Notes: generated from the letters alone by a model not told the origin. A stretch of DNA of 64,000 bases from Saccharomonospora sp. CUA-673 (GCF_001942305.1 NZ_MKKE01000002.1:92308-156307), one strand, 5' to 3'; positions 8,617-18,049 are shown, counted from the stretch's first letter. Translations and numbers: made by a program.

Positions 8617-9273
8617 TCAGCGGTACCGCAGCGGGGTCGGGCTCGGCCCTTCGTCGAGGAGGCGGGCGGTGAGCCAGGCCAGGCCGTCGGCGGTCTGCGC
8701 CGGGGTGCGGCACGGTTGCACGATGTGGCTGAGCACGGTGCGCACGAGTGTGTCGACCAGGACGTCGGTCTGTTCGTCGGTGAGCCGGGTGCGGTAGGCG
8801 CGCACGTGCTCGGCGAGCACCTTCGCGGCCTCGGCGACGAGCGTGTCGCCGCGGGTGGTGAGCAGGGGCAGGAATTCGGTGTCCGCGCCGGGGGTGGCCG
8901 CGACGACGGCGCGCACGAGCGCGTTCCCGCTGGCGAGGTCGAGCACGTCGCGGGCGGCGTCGTGGATCGCCTCGGGCAGGTCGCCCGGGTGCCGGCCGAA
9001 CGCGCCGCGCACGACGCCCAGGAACCGGTCGGCCTCGTGGGCGACCATCGCCTCGGCCAGGCCGGGTTTCGAGCCGACCTCGTTGTACACCGTCTGCCGG
9101 CTGACCCCGACCGTGTCGGCGAGCCTGGCCATCGTGACCGCGGACCAGCCCTCGTCGCCGGTGATCTCGATCGCCGCCGCGATGATCGCGGAGCGGTGCT
9201 GGCCGCCGCCCGATCCGCCGGACCCGAGTGCCTCACCCATGACCGCCATCGTAGGCGCCGGTGCGGCGGTCAC
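8617..9273 (-). CDS. TetR-family regulator, AlkX-like
   Basis: 218 aa repressor-type protein. The helix-turn-helix lies at VTMARLADTVGVSRQTVYNEVGSK. The C-terminal ligand domain is of the type found beside alkane hydroxylases. The GTG start at 9273 overlaps the stop of the alkB-rubredoxin gene by 4 nt (GTGA), so the two are co-translated. In Dietzia a TetR gene (alkX) directly downstream of an alkB-rubredoxin fusion represses it, and long-chain fatty acids relieve repression. By analogy this protein probably represses its own operon. In-frame ATGs at 9249 and 9240 are alternative starts. Confidence 0.85.
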   Translation of the reverse strand: MTAAPAPTMAVMGEALGSGGSGGGQHRSAIIAAAIEITGDEGWSAVTMARLADTVGVSRQTVYNEVGSKPGLAEAMVAHEADRFLGVVRGAFGRHPGDLPEAIHDAARDVLDLASGNALVRAVVAATPGADTEFLPLLTTRGDTLVAEAAKVLAEHVRAYRTRLTDEQTDVLVDTLVRTVLSHIVQPCRTPAQTADGLAWLTARLLDEGPSPTPLRYR

Positions 9274-10691
9274 GCGCCGGCGCGGCTGGGCGCGACGAAG
9301 TCGATCTTCTCCCGCACGCCGCAGTCGGGGCAGCACCACGAGTCCGGGATCGCCGACCACGGGGTGCCTGCGGGGAAGCCCTCGCGGGGGTCGCCGGTGG
9401 CCTCCTCGTAGACGTAGCCGCATCCCGGGCACATTCCGCCGTCGGTGGCGTCGCCGCGCGGCTCGTCCGGACCCGCCAGGGGTTGCGTTCCGGAGGCCGC
9501 GGAGCCGCCGTACCGCGCCAGTACTTTCGCCCGTTTCCGGGGTTCGATGTTGGCGCGGGTGATGTCGCCGCCGAAATGGGCGAGCACGCGCGGATCCATC
9601 ACGCGGCGCCACAGCGGCGGAACCAGCGCGAGGACCATCATGCCGGCGTAGCCGGTCGGCAGGACCGGAGATTCGGGGAAGTCGCGCAGGGTCTGGTACC
9701 GCCGCACCGGGTTGGCGTGGTGGTCGCTGTGCCGCTGCAGGTGGTACAGCAGCACGTTCGTCGCGATGTTGTTCGAGTTCCAGCTGTGGCTGGGATCGAC
9801 CCGTTCGTAGCGCCGCCGCTCCGGCGTCCCCCGCAGCTGCCGCAGCATGCCGTAGTGCTCCATGTAGTTGACGATCTCCAGCAGCGACAGCCCCACCAGG
9901 GCCTGAATCAGCAGGTACGGCAGGACCCCGATGCCGAGCCACGCGATCATCGCCGACCAGAGCACCGCCGACATCAGCCACGCGTTGAGCACGTCGTTGC
10001 CGATACGGAACGGATGCCGGTCCCGCCGGGCGTAGCGCTTACGCTCCAGTCGCCACGCCGACCGCAGCGAGCCCGCGACCGTCCGCGGCCAGAATCGGTA
10101 GAAGCTCTCCCCCACCCGGCTGCTGGCGGGATCCTCCGGGGTCGCCACACGCACGTGATGACCGCGGTTGTGCTCGATGTAGAAGTGTCCGTAGAAGCTC
10201 TGCGCGAGCGCGATCTTCGACAGCCAGCGTTCGTGACTTTCCTTCTTGTGGCCCAGCTCGTGAGCCGTGTTGATGCCGATGCCGCCGACACAGCCGACCG
10301 TGACGGCGAGCCCGACCTTGTCCACGACCGACAGGTCGCCGCGCGCGATCAGCCACAGCGCCACGACGAATCCCGCGTACTGGATGGGCAGGTACGCGTA
10401 GGTGATCCAGCGGTAGTACCGGTCGCGTTCGAGCTCGTCGATCATGTCGTCGGGCGGGTTGCTGCGGTCCAGGCCCGCCACCAGGTCCAGCAGCGGCACG
10501 ACGACGAGGATCACGATCGGGCCGATCCAGAACCACACGCCCCAGCCGGTGGCGGCGTGCAGGCCGAGGCCGGCGAACACCAGGGACGGCACGACCAGGC
10601 CGATCAGCCACAGGTATCGCTTGTGGTCGGTCCACTCCTCGACGCGCTCCCCGGCGGCTCCCGCCACCGGCGCGCTCCGTCCGTCGCTCAT
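9270..10691 (-). CDS. alkB: Alkane 1-monooxygenase fused to rubredoxin
   Basis: Integral-membrane non-haem diiron hydroxylase that oxidises n-alkanes to 1-alkanols. The AlkB His boxes are visible: HELGHKKE, EHNRGHH and LQRHSDHH, plus NYMEHYG. A C-terminal rubredoxin domain follows, with CPGCGYVYEE and CCPDCGVREK binding one iron; it passes electrons to the hydroxylase. Fusion to rubredoxin is common in actinomycetes (AlkW1). ATG at 10691 is preceded by GAGGAGG. About six membrane helices lie in the AlkB part. Co-transcribed with the TetR gene downstream. Confidence 0.95.
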   Translation of the reverse strand: MSDGRSAPVAGAAGERVEEWTDHKRYLWLIGLVVPSLVFAGLGLHAATGWGVWFWIGPIVILVVVPLLDLVAGLDRSNPPDDMIDELERDRYYRWITYAYLPIQYAGFVVALWLIARGDLSVVDKVGLAVTVGCVGGIGINTAHELGHKKESHERWLSKIALAQSFYGHFYIEHNRGHHVRVATPEDPASSRVGESFYRFWPRTVAGSLRSAWRLERKRYARRDRHPFRIGNDVLNAWLMSAVLWSAMIAWLGIGVLPYLLIQALVGLSLLEIVNYMEHYGMLRQLRGTPERRRYERVDPSHSWNSNNIATNVLLYHLQRHSDHHANPVRRYQTLRDFPESPVLPTGYAGMMVLALVPPLWRRVMDPRVLAHFGGDITRANIEPRKRAKVLARYGGSAASGTQPLAGPDEPRGDATDGGMCPGCGYVYEEATGDPREGFPAGTPWSAIPDSWCCPDCGVREKIDFVAPSRAGA

Positions 10692-10728
10692 CGTCGGCCT
10701 CCTCATCGAGGTGGACATCCAGAGCCAT

Positions 10729-10758
10729 AATGTAAACCGCTGTGGACTCGTGTGGCAA
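10729..10758 (-). promoter_or_regulatory. Candidate promoter of the alkane hydroxylase operon
   Basis: TTGCCA, an 18-bp spacer, then TACATT on the minus strand, about 40 bp before the alkB start. The surrounding A/T-rich segment stands out locally and is a plausible site for the coupled TetR protein. No clean inverted repeat was seen. Confidence 0.35.
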
Positions 10759-10887
10759 TCATGTCCAACGCCCGCGGGCGCTAGGGCTGGCGACTGTCGA
10801 TGATCCGGACACCCGCGACCCCGCGGCGCGCCCTAGGTTCACCGAGGTCACCAGGCACCGCTCGACGACGAGAAAGGTGGGCAGACC

Positions 10888-12066
10888 ATGAGCCGCCTCC
10901 GGTTCGGCACCTTCCTGGCCCCGTTCCATCCCGCCGAGGAGAACCCCACCCTGGCCCTGCAGCGCGACCTCGACCTCGTCCGGCATCTCGACGACTGCGG
11001 TTACGACGAGGCGTGGATCGGCGAGCACCACTCGGCCGGCACCGAGCTCATCGCGTCGCCGGAGATCTTCATCGCCGCGGCCGCCGAGCGCACGCGGCAC
11101 ATCAAGCTCGGCACGGGCGTCACCTCGATCGCCTATCACAATCCGTTGTGGGTGGCCGAGCGCATGGTGCTGCTCGACCACCTCACCCGCGGGCGCGCGA
11201 TGCTCGGCTGCGGACCGGGTTCCCTGCCCACCGACTCGATGATGCTGGGCCTGACGCCCACCGACACCCGCGAGCTGATGGAGGTCGACCTCGACATCAT
11301 CATGCGACTCCTGCGCGGGGAGACCGTGACCGAACGGACGCGCACGCACACGCTCGTCGACGCCCGGCTGCACCTGCGGCCCTACACCGAACCGTGCTTC
11401 GACATCGCCGTCGCCGCGGTCGCCTCACCCACCGGGCCGCGCTTGGCCGGCCGGTACGGCGCGGGACTGTTGTCGATCGGGGCGACGATGACGCAGGACG
11501 GCTTCGACGCCCTGGCCCACCACTGGAACGTCGTCGAGGAACGCGCCGCCCATTACGAGCAGACCGTGTCGCGGCGGGACTGGCGGCTCGTCGGGTTGAT
11601 GCACGTCGCCGAGACCCGCGAACAGGCCTACCGCGACGTCGAGCACGGCATCGAGGCATGGTTCGACTACTTCCAGCACACCGCGGCGTTCCCGCAGATG
11701 GCCGTCGAGGGCGACCGGCTCCGCGAGATGATCGACTTCATCAACGAGGCGGGCATCGGCGCGATCGGCACCGTCGAGGACGCCAGGGCCCAGGTGCAGA
11801 AGCTGTGGGACCAGTCGGGCGGGTTCGGCTGCATGTTGTTGCTGGCCCACGAATGGGCCAACCCGGAGGCGACGAAACGGTCGTACGAGCTGATCGCCCA
11901 GCACGTGATGCCGCACTTCCAAGGTGGGCCGGTCACGCATGCGCAGCAGACGCGCGATGCGCGGCAACGTGCCCGCGACATCCGCGAGGACTACGCCGCC
12001 GCCCAGCTGCAGGCCGTCGCGACCATGACCGACCGGTACGAGAAGGAGAAGGCCGAGCGGACGTGA
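10888..12066 (+). CDS. Luciferase-like (LLM-class) flavin-dependent monooxygenase
   Basis: 392 aa TIM-barrel flavin monooxygenase of the bacterial luciferase family, close in pattern to limonene-monooxygenase-like enzymes. Family landmarks are FGTFLAPFHP at the N-terminus, DEAWIGEHHSAG, and RHIKLGTGVTSIAYHNP. It would use reduced FMN and O2; the substrate is not evident. ATG at 10888 follows GAAAGGTGGG. It diverges from the alkane-hydroxylase operon, and a strong hairpin follows its stop. Confidence 0.88.
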   Translation: MSRLRFGTFLAPFHPAEENPTLALQRDLDLVRHLDDCGYDEAWIGEHHSAGTELIASPEIFIAAAAERTRHIKLGTGVTSIAYHNPLWVAERMVLLDHLTRGRAMLGCGPGSLPTDSMMLGLTPTDTRELMEVDLDIIMRLLRGETVTERTRTHTLVDARLHLRPYTEPCFDIAVAAVASPTGPRLAGRYGAGLLSIGATMTQDGFDALAHHWNVVEERAAHYEQTVSRRDWRLVGLMHVAETREQAYRDVEHGIEAWFDYFQHTAAFPQMAVEGDRLREMIDFINEAGIGAIGTVEDARAQVQKLWDQSGGFGCMLLLAHEWANPEATKRSYELIAQHVMPHFQGGPVTHAQQTRDARQRARDIREDYAAAQLQAVATMTDRYEKEKAERT

Positions 12067-12106
12067 GTCGTGGGCCCGCGGTGCCGCACCGCCGCGGGCC
12101 CACGAC
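12067..12106. terminator. Bidirectional hairpin terminator
   Basis: A 15-bp perfect stem, GTCGTGGGCCCGCGG paired with CCGCGGGCCCACGAC, around a 10-nt loop. It lies between the convergent LLM monooxygenase and Old Yellow Enzyme genes. There is no T-run, as usual for high-GC terminators. Confidence 0.75.
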
Positions 12107-12111
12107 CGTCC

Positions 12112-13230
12112 TCAGTGGAGGTTCTTGAGGGCGGCCTTGGTGAACGGCACGAGCTCGTTCTCCCTGCCCTCGAGGACCTTCTGTCCCCATTCGGGGTCGG
12201 CCAGCAGCGCGCGGCCGATGGCGACGAGGTCGAACTCGTCGCGTTCGAACCGTTCCAGCAGGCGCTCGATGCTCTCCACGCCTGCGCCCGCGCCGCGGAA
12301 GGTGTCCATGCCGAAGACGGCGTCGAGACCGACCGAGCCGACGGTGATGACCGGCTTGCCCGTCACCTTGCGCGCCCAGCCCGCGATGTTGAGCTCCGCG
12401 TCGTGCTCGGGGAACTCGGCCTCCCAGTACCGCCTGCCGGAGGCGTGGAACGCCGTGACGCCGGCCTCCGAGATCGGGCCGAGCACCGACTGCAGCTCGT
12501 CCGGGGTGGTCGCCAGCCGCGCGTCGTAGTGGTCGGCCTTCCACTGCGAGAACCGGAACAGCACGGGGAAATCGGCCGAGACGCGCTCGCGCACGGCCCG
12601 GACGATGTCGGCGGCGAAGCGCGTCCGCGAGGCGGCGTCCCCGCCGTAGACGTCGGTGCGCCGGTTGGTGCGCTCCCACAGGAACTGGTCGATCAGGTAG
12701 CCGTGGGCACCGTGCAGTTCGATGCCGTCGAACCCGATCCGCTCGGCGTGCGCGGCCGCCTCGGCGAACGCCTCGACGAGACGCTCGACGTCGGCGAGTG
12801 AGAGCGCCTCGCCCGCGCCCTCGGTGCCGTCCAGGGCGATGCCGGACGGGCCGACGGACAGCGCCTCGGGCACCGGCGGCTTGCCCGCCGCCCGCTGGAT
12901 GCCGATGTGCCACAGCTGCGGCATGATCGTCCCGCCCTCGGCGTGGACGGCGTCGACGACGCGCTTCCAGCCGGCGAGCGACTCCTGTCCGTGGAACCGC
13001 GGCACATCGGCCATGTCGCCGGCGGACGGGTGGTCGATGTAGGTGCCCTCGGTGATGATCAGCCCGGTACCGGCGGCCGCGCGGCGGCGGTAGTACGCCA
13101 CGACGTCGTCGCCGGGGATGCCGTCCGGCGAGAAGCCCCGGGTCATCGGCGCCATCACGATCCGGTTCGGCAGTTCGGCCGAACCGAGTGTCAGCGGGCG
13201 GGCCAGGGCCTGTGCCGCGCGAGTGGACAT
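12112..13230 (-). CDS. Old Yellow Enzyme family NADH:flavin oxidoreductase
   Basis: 372 aa FMN-dependent ene-reductase. Family motifs: LPNRIVMAPMTR near residue 21, the His-Asn-type substrate pair region ELHGAHGYLIDQFLWERTNRRTD, and the FMN-phosphate segment AIGRALLADPEW near the C-terminus. It would reduce activated C=C bonds with NAD(P)H. ATG 13230 is preceded by AGGAG. It is transcribed divergently from an Rrf2-type regulator, a common arrangement for electrophile or redox-stress genes. Confidence 0.9.
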   Translation of the reverse strand: MSTRAAQALARPLTLGSAELPNRIVMAPMTRGFSPDGIPGDDVVAYYRRRAAAGTGLIITEGTYIDHPSAGDMADVPRFHGQESLAGWKRVVDAVHAEGGTIMPQLWHIGIQRAAGKPPVPEALSVGPSGIALDGTEGAGEALSLADVERLVEAFAEAAAHAERIGFDGIELHGAHGYLIDQFLWERTNRRTDVYGGDAASRTRFAADIVRAVRERVSADFPVLFRFSQWKADHYDARLATTPDELQSVLGPISEAGVTAFHASGRRYWEAEFPEHDAELNIAGWARKVTGKPVITVGSVGLDAVFGMDTFRGAGAGVESIERLLERFERDEFDLVAIGRALLADPEWGQKVLEGRENELVPFTKAALKNLH

Positions 13231-13269
13231 GCTGCTCCTGTCGGTCGGAGAAAATGCTCCCGTCAAAGG

Positions 13270-13292
13270 TACAGATCGGCGGCGAAACTGTA
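13270..13292. promoter_or_regulatory. Possible operator between divergent OYE and Rrf2 genes
   Basis: An inverted repeat TACAG-N13-CTGTA lies in the 144-bp divergent region, about 40 bp from the OYE start. It is a candidate site for the Rrf2 protein. Short arms make it weak on its own. Confidence 0.3.
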
Positions 13293-13374
13293 ACTGTGTC
13301 GAACACCATTTCCGGTGGCTCGGGACGGCGCGGGTAAACTCGCGCTACGACGAGCCACGACGCAGGGAAGGGCG

Positions 13375-13845
13375 GTGACGGGGACCGTGCTGGACATCAG
13401 GTTCTCCAGCGCCCTCAAGGCCATGCTCTACCTGGCCTGCGCGGCCGACGAGAGCGACGGCACCGAGCCGGCGACGTCGAGCTCCGCCCAGCTCGCCGAG
13501 GTGCTCGACACCAACCCGAGCCTGGTGCGCAAACTGCTGGTGCCGCTCGTGCGCGCGGGCCTGGTCGAGTCGACGAAGGGCCGGGCGGGCGGCGCGCGAC
13601 TGGCGCGGCCTGCCTCGGAGATCACCCTGGCGGAGATCTACCGCTGCTCGGTCGACGACAAGCCGTTGTGGGCCTGCCGCCCGGACGGCGATGCCAGGTG
13701 CGATGTCACCGGCAACACCGCGGAGTTCTTCAGCCGGCTCAACGCCGAGGCCGAGGACGCGGTGCTGGGCGTCCTCGGGGATCGCACGCTCGCCGACGGT
13801 CTCGCCGAGGTGCGCCGGATCGGCCGGCAGGCCGTCACCGGCTGA
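13375..13845 (+). CDS. Rrf2-family transcriptional regulator with Cys cluster
   Basis: 156 aa regulator. The N-terminus LDIRFSSALKAMLYLA and winged-helix region (QLAEVLDTNPSLVRKLLVPL, then GRAGGARLAR) are typical of Rrf2/IscR/NsrR proteins. Three Cys residues (near 91, 101 and 109: YRCS, WACR, ARCD) sit where related proteins bind an iron-sulphur cluster, so it may sense redox state or nitric oxide. GTG at 13375 follows GGAAGGG; GTG at 13387 is an alternative. Its likely target is the divergent Old Yellow Enzyme gene. Confidence 0.87.
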   Translation: MTGTVLDIRFSSALKAMLYLACAADESDGTEPATSSSAQLAEVLDTNPSLVRKLLVPLVRAGLVESTKGRAGGARLARPASEITLAEIYRCSVDDKPLWACRPDGDARCDVTGNTAEFFSRLNAEAEDAVLGVLGDRTLADGLAEVRRIGRQAVTG

Positions 13846-13860
13846 CCACGCCCGATCCGC

Positions 13861-14289
13861 TCAGTTCTCGATGACCCGGCTGTTGGTCATGGCGGCCAGC
13901 TCGTGGGCGAGCTTGCGGTGCGCCTTGGTGACGACGGGTCCCCACTGCACGGCGCGCGAGGTGATGCCCAGTTCGAGCCGGCTGCCGTACTGGTCGGCGT
14001 ACACGACGCCCGGGAAGAAGAAACCCCACGAGAACAGCGTGGGCCGCGACGACAGGACGAACCGCCCGGTCGACGGGTCGACGTCCTCGATCTTGTAGCC
14101 GTCCGGGCTGTACTGCGTGAGCCAGCCGTAGAGCGCCTGCGGCGGTGCCTGGGACACGAGCACCATCCGCCGTTTCGTCATGCCGACGGCCGCGACGGTG
14201 CCGGTGCGGTTGTGCGCGATGAGCAGCATCGTGCCGGTCGACACCAGCGCGCCGACCATGCCGACGAGCGCGAAGTAGATCGGGTCCAT
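13861..14289 (-). CDS. Hypothetical membrane-anchored protein
   Basis: 142 aa. One N-terminal membrane helix (YFALVGMVGALVSTGTMLLIA) is followed by a soluble domain rich in Tyr/Trp/Phe (PPQALYGWLTQYSPDGYKIE, FSWGFFFPGVVYADQYGS). No family is recognised. The gene is convergent with the Rrf2 gene, and 13 bp separate the two stops. Codon use matches neighbours, so it is probably a real gene. Confidence 0.6.
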   Translation of the reverse strand: MDPIYFALVGMVGALVSTGTMLLIAHNRTGTVAAVGMTKRRMVLVSQAPPQALYGWLTQYSPDGYKIEDVDPSTGRFVLSSRPTLFSWGFFFPGVVYADQYGSRLELGITSRAVQWGPVVTKAHRKLAHELAAMTNSRVIEN

Positions 14290-14527
14290 CGCGGCCGAGT
14301 ATTACGCACGCCGCCCCGGCCGGCCGACGCGACTCCCCCGTGCCGGTCCCACCGACCAGCGAAAATCAGGCGTACCGAAAGAAACGGGCGAGCACGCGGG
14401 CACCGACGGAAGCACCGAGTTCCGGCACGCGGAGAACACGTGTGCGCCCCATCGGCGTCGGGTAACCGTTGATCGGTTCCAGCAGCGGGACGTTTCCACA
14501 ATTCCTCTCCGAAGAAAGGAACCGATC

Positions 14528-14614
14528 ATGATGCGCCTGTTCGCTCACGTGCGGTCCTTCGTCCGTGACCTCAACCGGTGCCACGACCGCATGTGCGGCC
14601 GCGAGACCCGCTGA
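14528..14614 (+). CDS. Possible small protein (28 aa)
   Basis: ATG at 14528 is preceded by AAAGGAA at good spacing. The 28-codon ORF is basic (6 Arg) with two Cys residues (NRCHDRMCGRETR) and ends in TGA. It lies in an otherwise empty intergenic region between convergent genes. No homologue is recognised; support is only the start context. Confidence 0.3.
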   Translation: MMRLFAHVRSFVRDLNRCHDRMCGRETR

Positions 14615-14626
14615 CCCGCACACGCG

Positions 14627-15202
14627 TCAGCCCGCACCCGCCGCGCGGGGCCGGCCCGGCGGGCCGCCTTCGGCCCACGCGGGGCCGGCACCGACGGCGT
14701 CGGTCCACGGCGAACCGCCCCACGCAGGTGCCGAGCGGGTGAACGCGTCGGCGGCCGGCGATGCGGATTCCTCCGTGGCACCGGCCTGTGCCGCGCTCCG
14801 GACGTCCCGGCGCGCGGCGTGTTCCCGTGCAGACCGCTCCCGCAGGGCGACGACGCCGGCGGCGATGTGCACCGCGTCCGCCACCGAAGGACGCCAGGCG
14901 ACGCTCGTGTCGAGGCCCGCCAGGGCGGCCACTCGACGCACGGGAGCACTGCCGACGACGGCGAGTTGCCTGCCGTCCTCGCTCGCATCCAGACTGGCCT
15001 GCTCGAGGACCCGCGCACCGGCGACCGCACAGAAGTCCACGCGCGACAGATCCACCACCACCAGTGCCAGATCCCGCATACGGTAGTGCCTCAATTGATC
15101 CTCGAGCAGCGGCGCCGTGCCCAGGTCGAGTTCGCCCACGGCCTCGCAGACCTCGACCCGCTCGTGAAACCGGATGCCGCGCACTTCCAGCATCTGCCCC
15201 AT
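14627..15202 (-). CDS. STAS-domain protein, anti-sigma-factor-antagonist-like
   Basis: 191 aa. Residues 1-105 form a STAS domain (GELDLGTAPLLEDQL, LALVVVDLSRVDF). In SpoIIAA-type antagonists the phosphorylated serine lies in D-S-S-G; here the equivalent is A-V-A-G (59-62), so the usual phosphorylation site is lost. The last about 85 residues are Ala/Pro/Gly-rich and probably disordered. It may act as a constitutive partner or bind something other than an anti-sigma kinase. No sigma or anti-sigma gene is adjacent. Confidence 0.75.
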   Translation of the reverse strand: MGQMLEVRGIRFHERVEVCEAVGELDLGTAPLLEDQLRHYRMRDLALVVVDLSRVDFCAVAGARVLEQASLDASEDGRQLAVVGSAPVRRVAALAGLDTSVAWRPSVADAVHIAAGVVALRERSAREHAARRDVRSAAQAGATEESASPAADAFTRSAPAWGGSPWTDAVGAGPAWAEGGPPGRPRAAGAG

Positions 15203-15787
15203 ACCCGTTCCGCCTCCCCGGATTCGCCGTCGACGAACTCACGGGTGGGAATGCGCGTACCAGGCCCACCCGCGTTATGCGATACAGCGGGACTCGAAGT
15301 CCCGTGTGAGACGTGCCGGAGCCCCGAGCTCCTGCGACGTCCGCGAGGCGGCGCCTTCTTGACCGCGCCCGTTCACCGTAGCAGCGGCCCGCCTGCGGTA
15401 CGAGGTCGTCGGCCCTGCTGACATCGGCGCATGCACCGATCGCCGAGGTGTCCGCGCACGGTGCGTGAACCCTGCCGATGCTCGCGCCGCCACCGCACGT
15501 CGCCTCGCCGCACCGGACCGTTGCCGGATGCGCGCCCGCGGCGGTCACCCACCGCAGCGGTCGTGCCGACACCGACCGACGCGTAGTCGGCCGAATTTTC
15601 ACTCCACTCAGCGACACGACGGACATCGCCGACCACGTCGGGGATTCCGCGTCGGGTCCGGGTGCGACGCCGCTGGCGGGCGTACCGTCCGGAGTACGAC
15701 ATACGATGGCCGGCCGAGGCCGAGCACGGACCGCGAGCGACACCGGCACGTCCCGGACGGGGACGGACCACGGGGAGGGCACGCTTC
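15203..15787. other. Intergenic region, no gene seen
   Basis: 585 bp between divergent STAS and GAF-ANTAR genes. All open frames here lack ribosome-binding sites and have Arg/Pro-rich shadow composition. Promoters for both flanking genes must lie here, but no convincing -10/-35 pair was picked out. Confidence 0.5.
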
Positions 15788-16561
15788 ATGAACCGACCTT
15801 CGACCGGCGCGCAGGGAGCCGCGCCGCAGCCGGACGGTCCCGTCGAGGTGGCCGAGCACTTCACGACCTTCACCCGCTCGCTGCTGGCTTCCGAGAATGT
15901 GTCCGAGGTCCTGGAACGGGTCGTCGACGCGTGCTGGCGGGTCATACCCGGTGCCGAGCTCGTCAGCGTCACCCTCCGCGATCCCCAGGGCGAGTTCTTC
16001 ACGCCCGTCGAGACCGACCAACTGGCGACGGAGATCGACCGGCTGCAGTACCGATTCGACGAGGGCCCGTGTCTGTCGGCCGCCGATCCGGACGGGCCCG
16101 CGCTCGCCGCGAGCAACGACCTCTCGCGCGATCCCCAGTGGCCGCGGTTCGGACCGGCAGCGAGTGAGCTCGGTGTGGTCTCGCTCCTGGCGACCTCGTT
16201 GCTCCCCACGCACCGGCCACCGCAGATCACCGGGGCACTCAACATCTACGCCAAGAAGCCCGCGGCCTTCGGTCCGGGCACCGCCGACAGCGCCCTACTG
16301 CTGGCCACTCATGCCTCCCTCGCCCTGGCCCACACCGACGCGGTGACCCGGGCCGCGCTCGAGCGCGAACAGTTGCGCCGCGCGATCGGCTCCCGCGACG
16401 TGATCGGCCAGGCCAAGGGCATCCTCATGGAACGCCGGGGGCTGTCGGCCGACGAGGCGTTCGACGTGCTGCGCACCACCTCGCAGCAGTTGAACATGAA
16501 GGTCGCCGAGCTCGCCCAACAGTTGACCGACGGACACACCCCCGGACTCGCCGAGGAGTAA
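15788..16561 (+). CDS. GAF-ANTAR domain RNA-binding regulator
   Basis: 257 aa. A GAF sensor domain (about residues 30-180, with VSVTLRDPQGEF and FDEGPCLSA) is joined to a C-terminal ANTAR domain (about 190-245: IGSRDVIGQAKGILMERRGL, then ADEAFDVLRTTSQQLNMKV). ANTAR proteins bind tandem RNA hairpins and prevent transcription termination, so this is a likely antiterminator responding to a small molecule or redox signal. The combination is very common in actinomycetes. ATG at 15788. Confidence 0.9.
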   Translation: MNRPSTGAQGAAPQPDGPVEVAEHFTTFTRSLLASENVSEVLERVVDACWRVIPGAELVSVTLRDPQGEFFTPVETDQLATEIDRLQYRFDEGPCLSAADPDGPALAASNDLSRDPQWPRFGPAASELGVVSLLATSLLPTHRPPQITGALNIYAKKPAAFGPGTADSALLLATHASLALAHTDAVTRAALEREQLRRAIGSRDVIGQAKGILMERRGLSADEAFDVLRTTSQQLNMKVAELAQQLTDGHTPGLAEE

Positions 16562-16618
16562 CCGGTCCGAGGCCACCGGGGCGGTGGCGCGACGGCTGCC
16601 AGCGGGGCCGGTGATGAC

Positions 16619-17937
16619 TCAGGCGGATCGGAAGAAACGGTCGAGCACGCGGACGCCGAACTTGAGTGCATCGACCGGGACCCGCTCGTCGACGCCGTGG
16701 AACAGCGCCGAGAAGTCGAGGTCGGCGGGCAGCTGCAGCGGCGCGAATCCGAAGTTGCGGATGCCGAGGCGCTGGAACGACTTGGCGTCCGTGCCGGCCG
16801 AGAGCATGTACGGCAGGGTGCGGGCGCCCGGGTCCTCGGCGAGGACGGCGGCCGTCATCGCGTCGACGATCGGCCCGTCGAACGTCGTCTCGACGGGCGG
16901 CAGTTCCATCCACTCGCGTTCGACGTCGGGACCGAGCAGTTCGTCCAGTTCGCGGTCGAACGCCTCGACGCGGCCCGGCAGGATGCGGCAGTCGACGGAC
17001 GCTCGGCGACCGAGGGGATGACGTTGGACTTGTAGCCCGCGTCGAGCATCGTCGGGTTCGCGGTGTCGCGCAGGGTCGCGCCGATCATGCGCGAGATGTT
17101 GCCGAGTTTCGCGACGCTGCCCTCGAGGTCGTCCTCGGGGAAGTCCCAGCCGGTGATCTCGGTGACGCCGTCGAGGAACTCGCGCACCGAATCGGAGACC
17201 ACGAGCGGGAACTGGTGCCGGCCCAGCTTCGCGACCGCCTCGGACAGCTTCGTGACGGCGTTGTCGTGGTGGATCATCGATCCGTGGCCCGCCGTGCCCC
17301 GCACGCGCAGCCGCATCCAGCGGATCCCGCGCTGTGCGGTTTCGACGAGGTAGGCCCGCACGTCGTCCTTGAGCGTGATCGAGAAGCCGCCGACCTCGCT
17401 GATCGCCTCGGTGGCGCCCTCGAACAGTTCCGGCCGGTTCGACACGAGCCACTGGGCGCCGTACTTGCCGCCTGCCTCCTCGTCGGCCAGGAACGCGAAG
17501 ATCATGTCGCGCGGCGGGACGATGCCGTTGCGCTTGTAGTGCCGCGCGAGGGCCAGCGTCATGCCGACCATGTCCTTCATGTCGACGGCGCCGCGGCCCC
17601 ACACGTAGCCGTCCTGCACGGCGCCCGAGAACGGGTGCACGGACCACTCACCCGGATCCGCGGGGACGACGTCCAGGTGGCCGTGCACCAGCAGGGCACC
17701 CCGCGACGGATCGGCGCCGGCCAACCGTGCGATGACGTTGTGCCGGTTCGCCCCGCCCGATTCGACGTACTCGATCTCGTACCCGACCTCGGTGAGCTTC
17801 TCGGCGACGTACTCGGCCGCGGCGCGCTCCCCCACGACCGTCTCGGGATCGCCCGTGTTGGTCGTGTCGATGCGGATGAGCTCGCTCGTGAGAGTCACGG
17901 CCTCGTCGGCGGCCGCCTCGATCAGGTTCTCCGTCAC
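16619..17937 (-). CDS. M20-family peptidase (frameshifted near 17002)
   Basis: About 440 aa once corrected. Di-zinc M20 hydrolase (ArgE/DapE/CPG2 class) that removes amino acids from peptides or N-acyl groups. Metal-ligand motifs are visible: VHGHLDVVP, WGRGAVDMKDM and DEEAGGKYG; the dimerisation domain has GTAGHGSMIHHDNA. The reading changes frame after SNVIPSVAE. Adding one G (GAG-GCG for GAGCG) restores SVDCRILPGR and the rest of the domain to a stop at 16619. GTG 17937 has AGGAAGG upstream; GTG 17943 is an alternative. Confidence 0.85.
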
Positions 17938-18049
17938 GCCCACCTTCCTACCATCTGTGACAGTTGATGCAGGTGAGACACATGTGGTCGACTCCGCCGA
18001 CCCCCCTACTCCGGCGGGCGGACCCGTCCGCTACTCTATTCCCCAGCAA

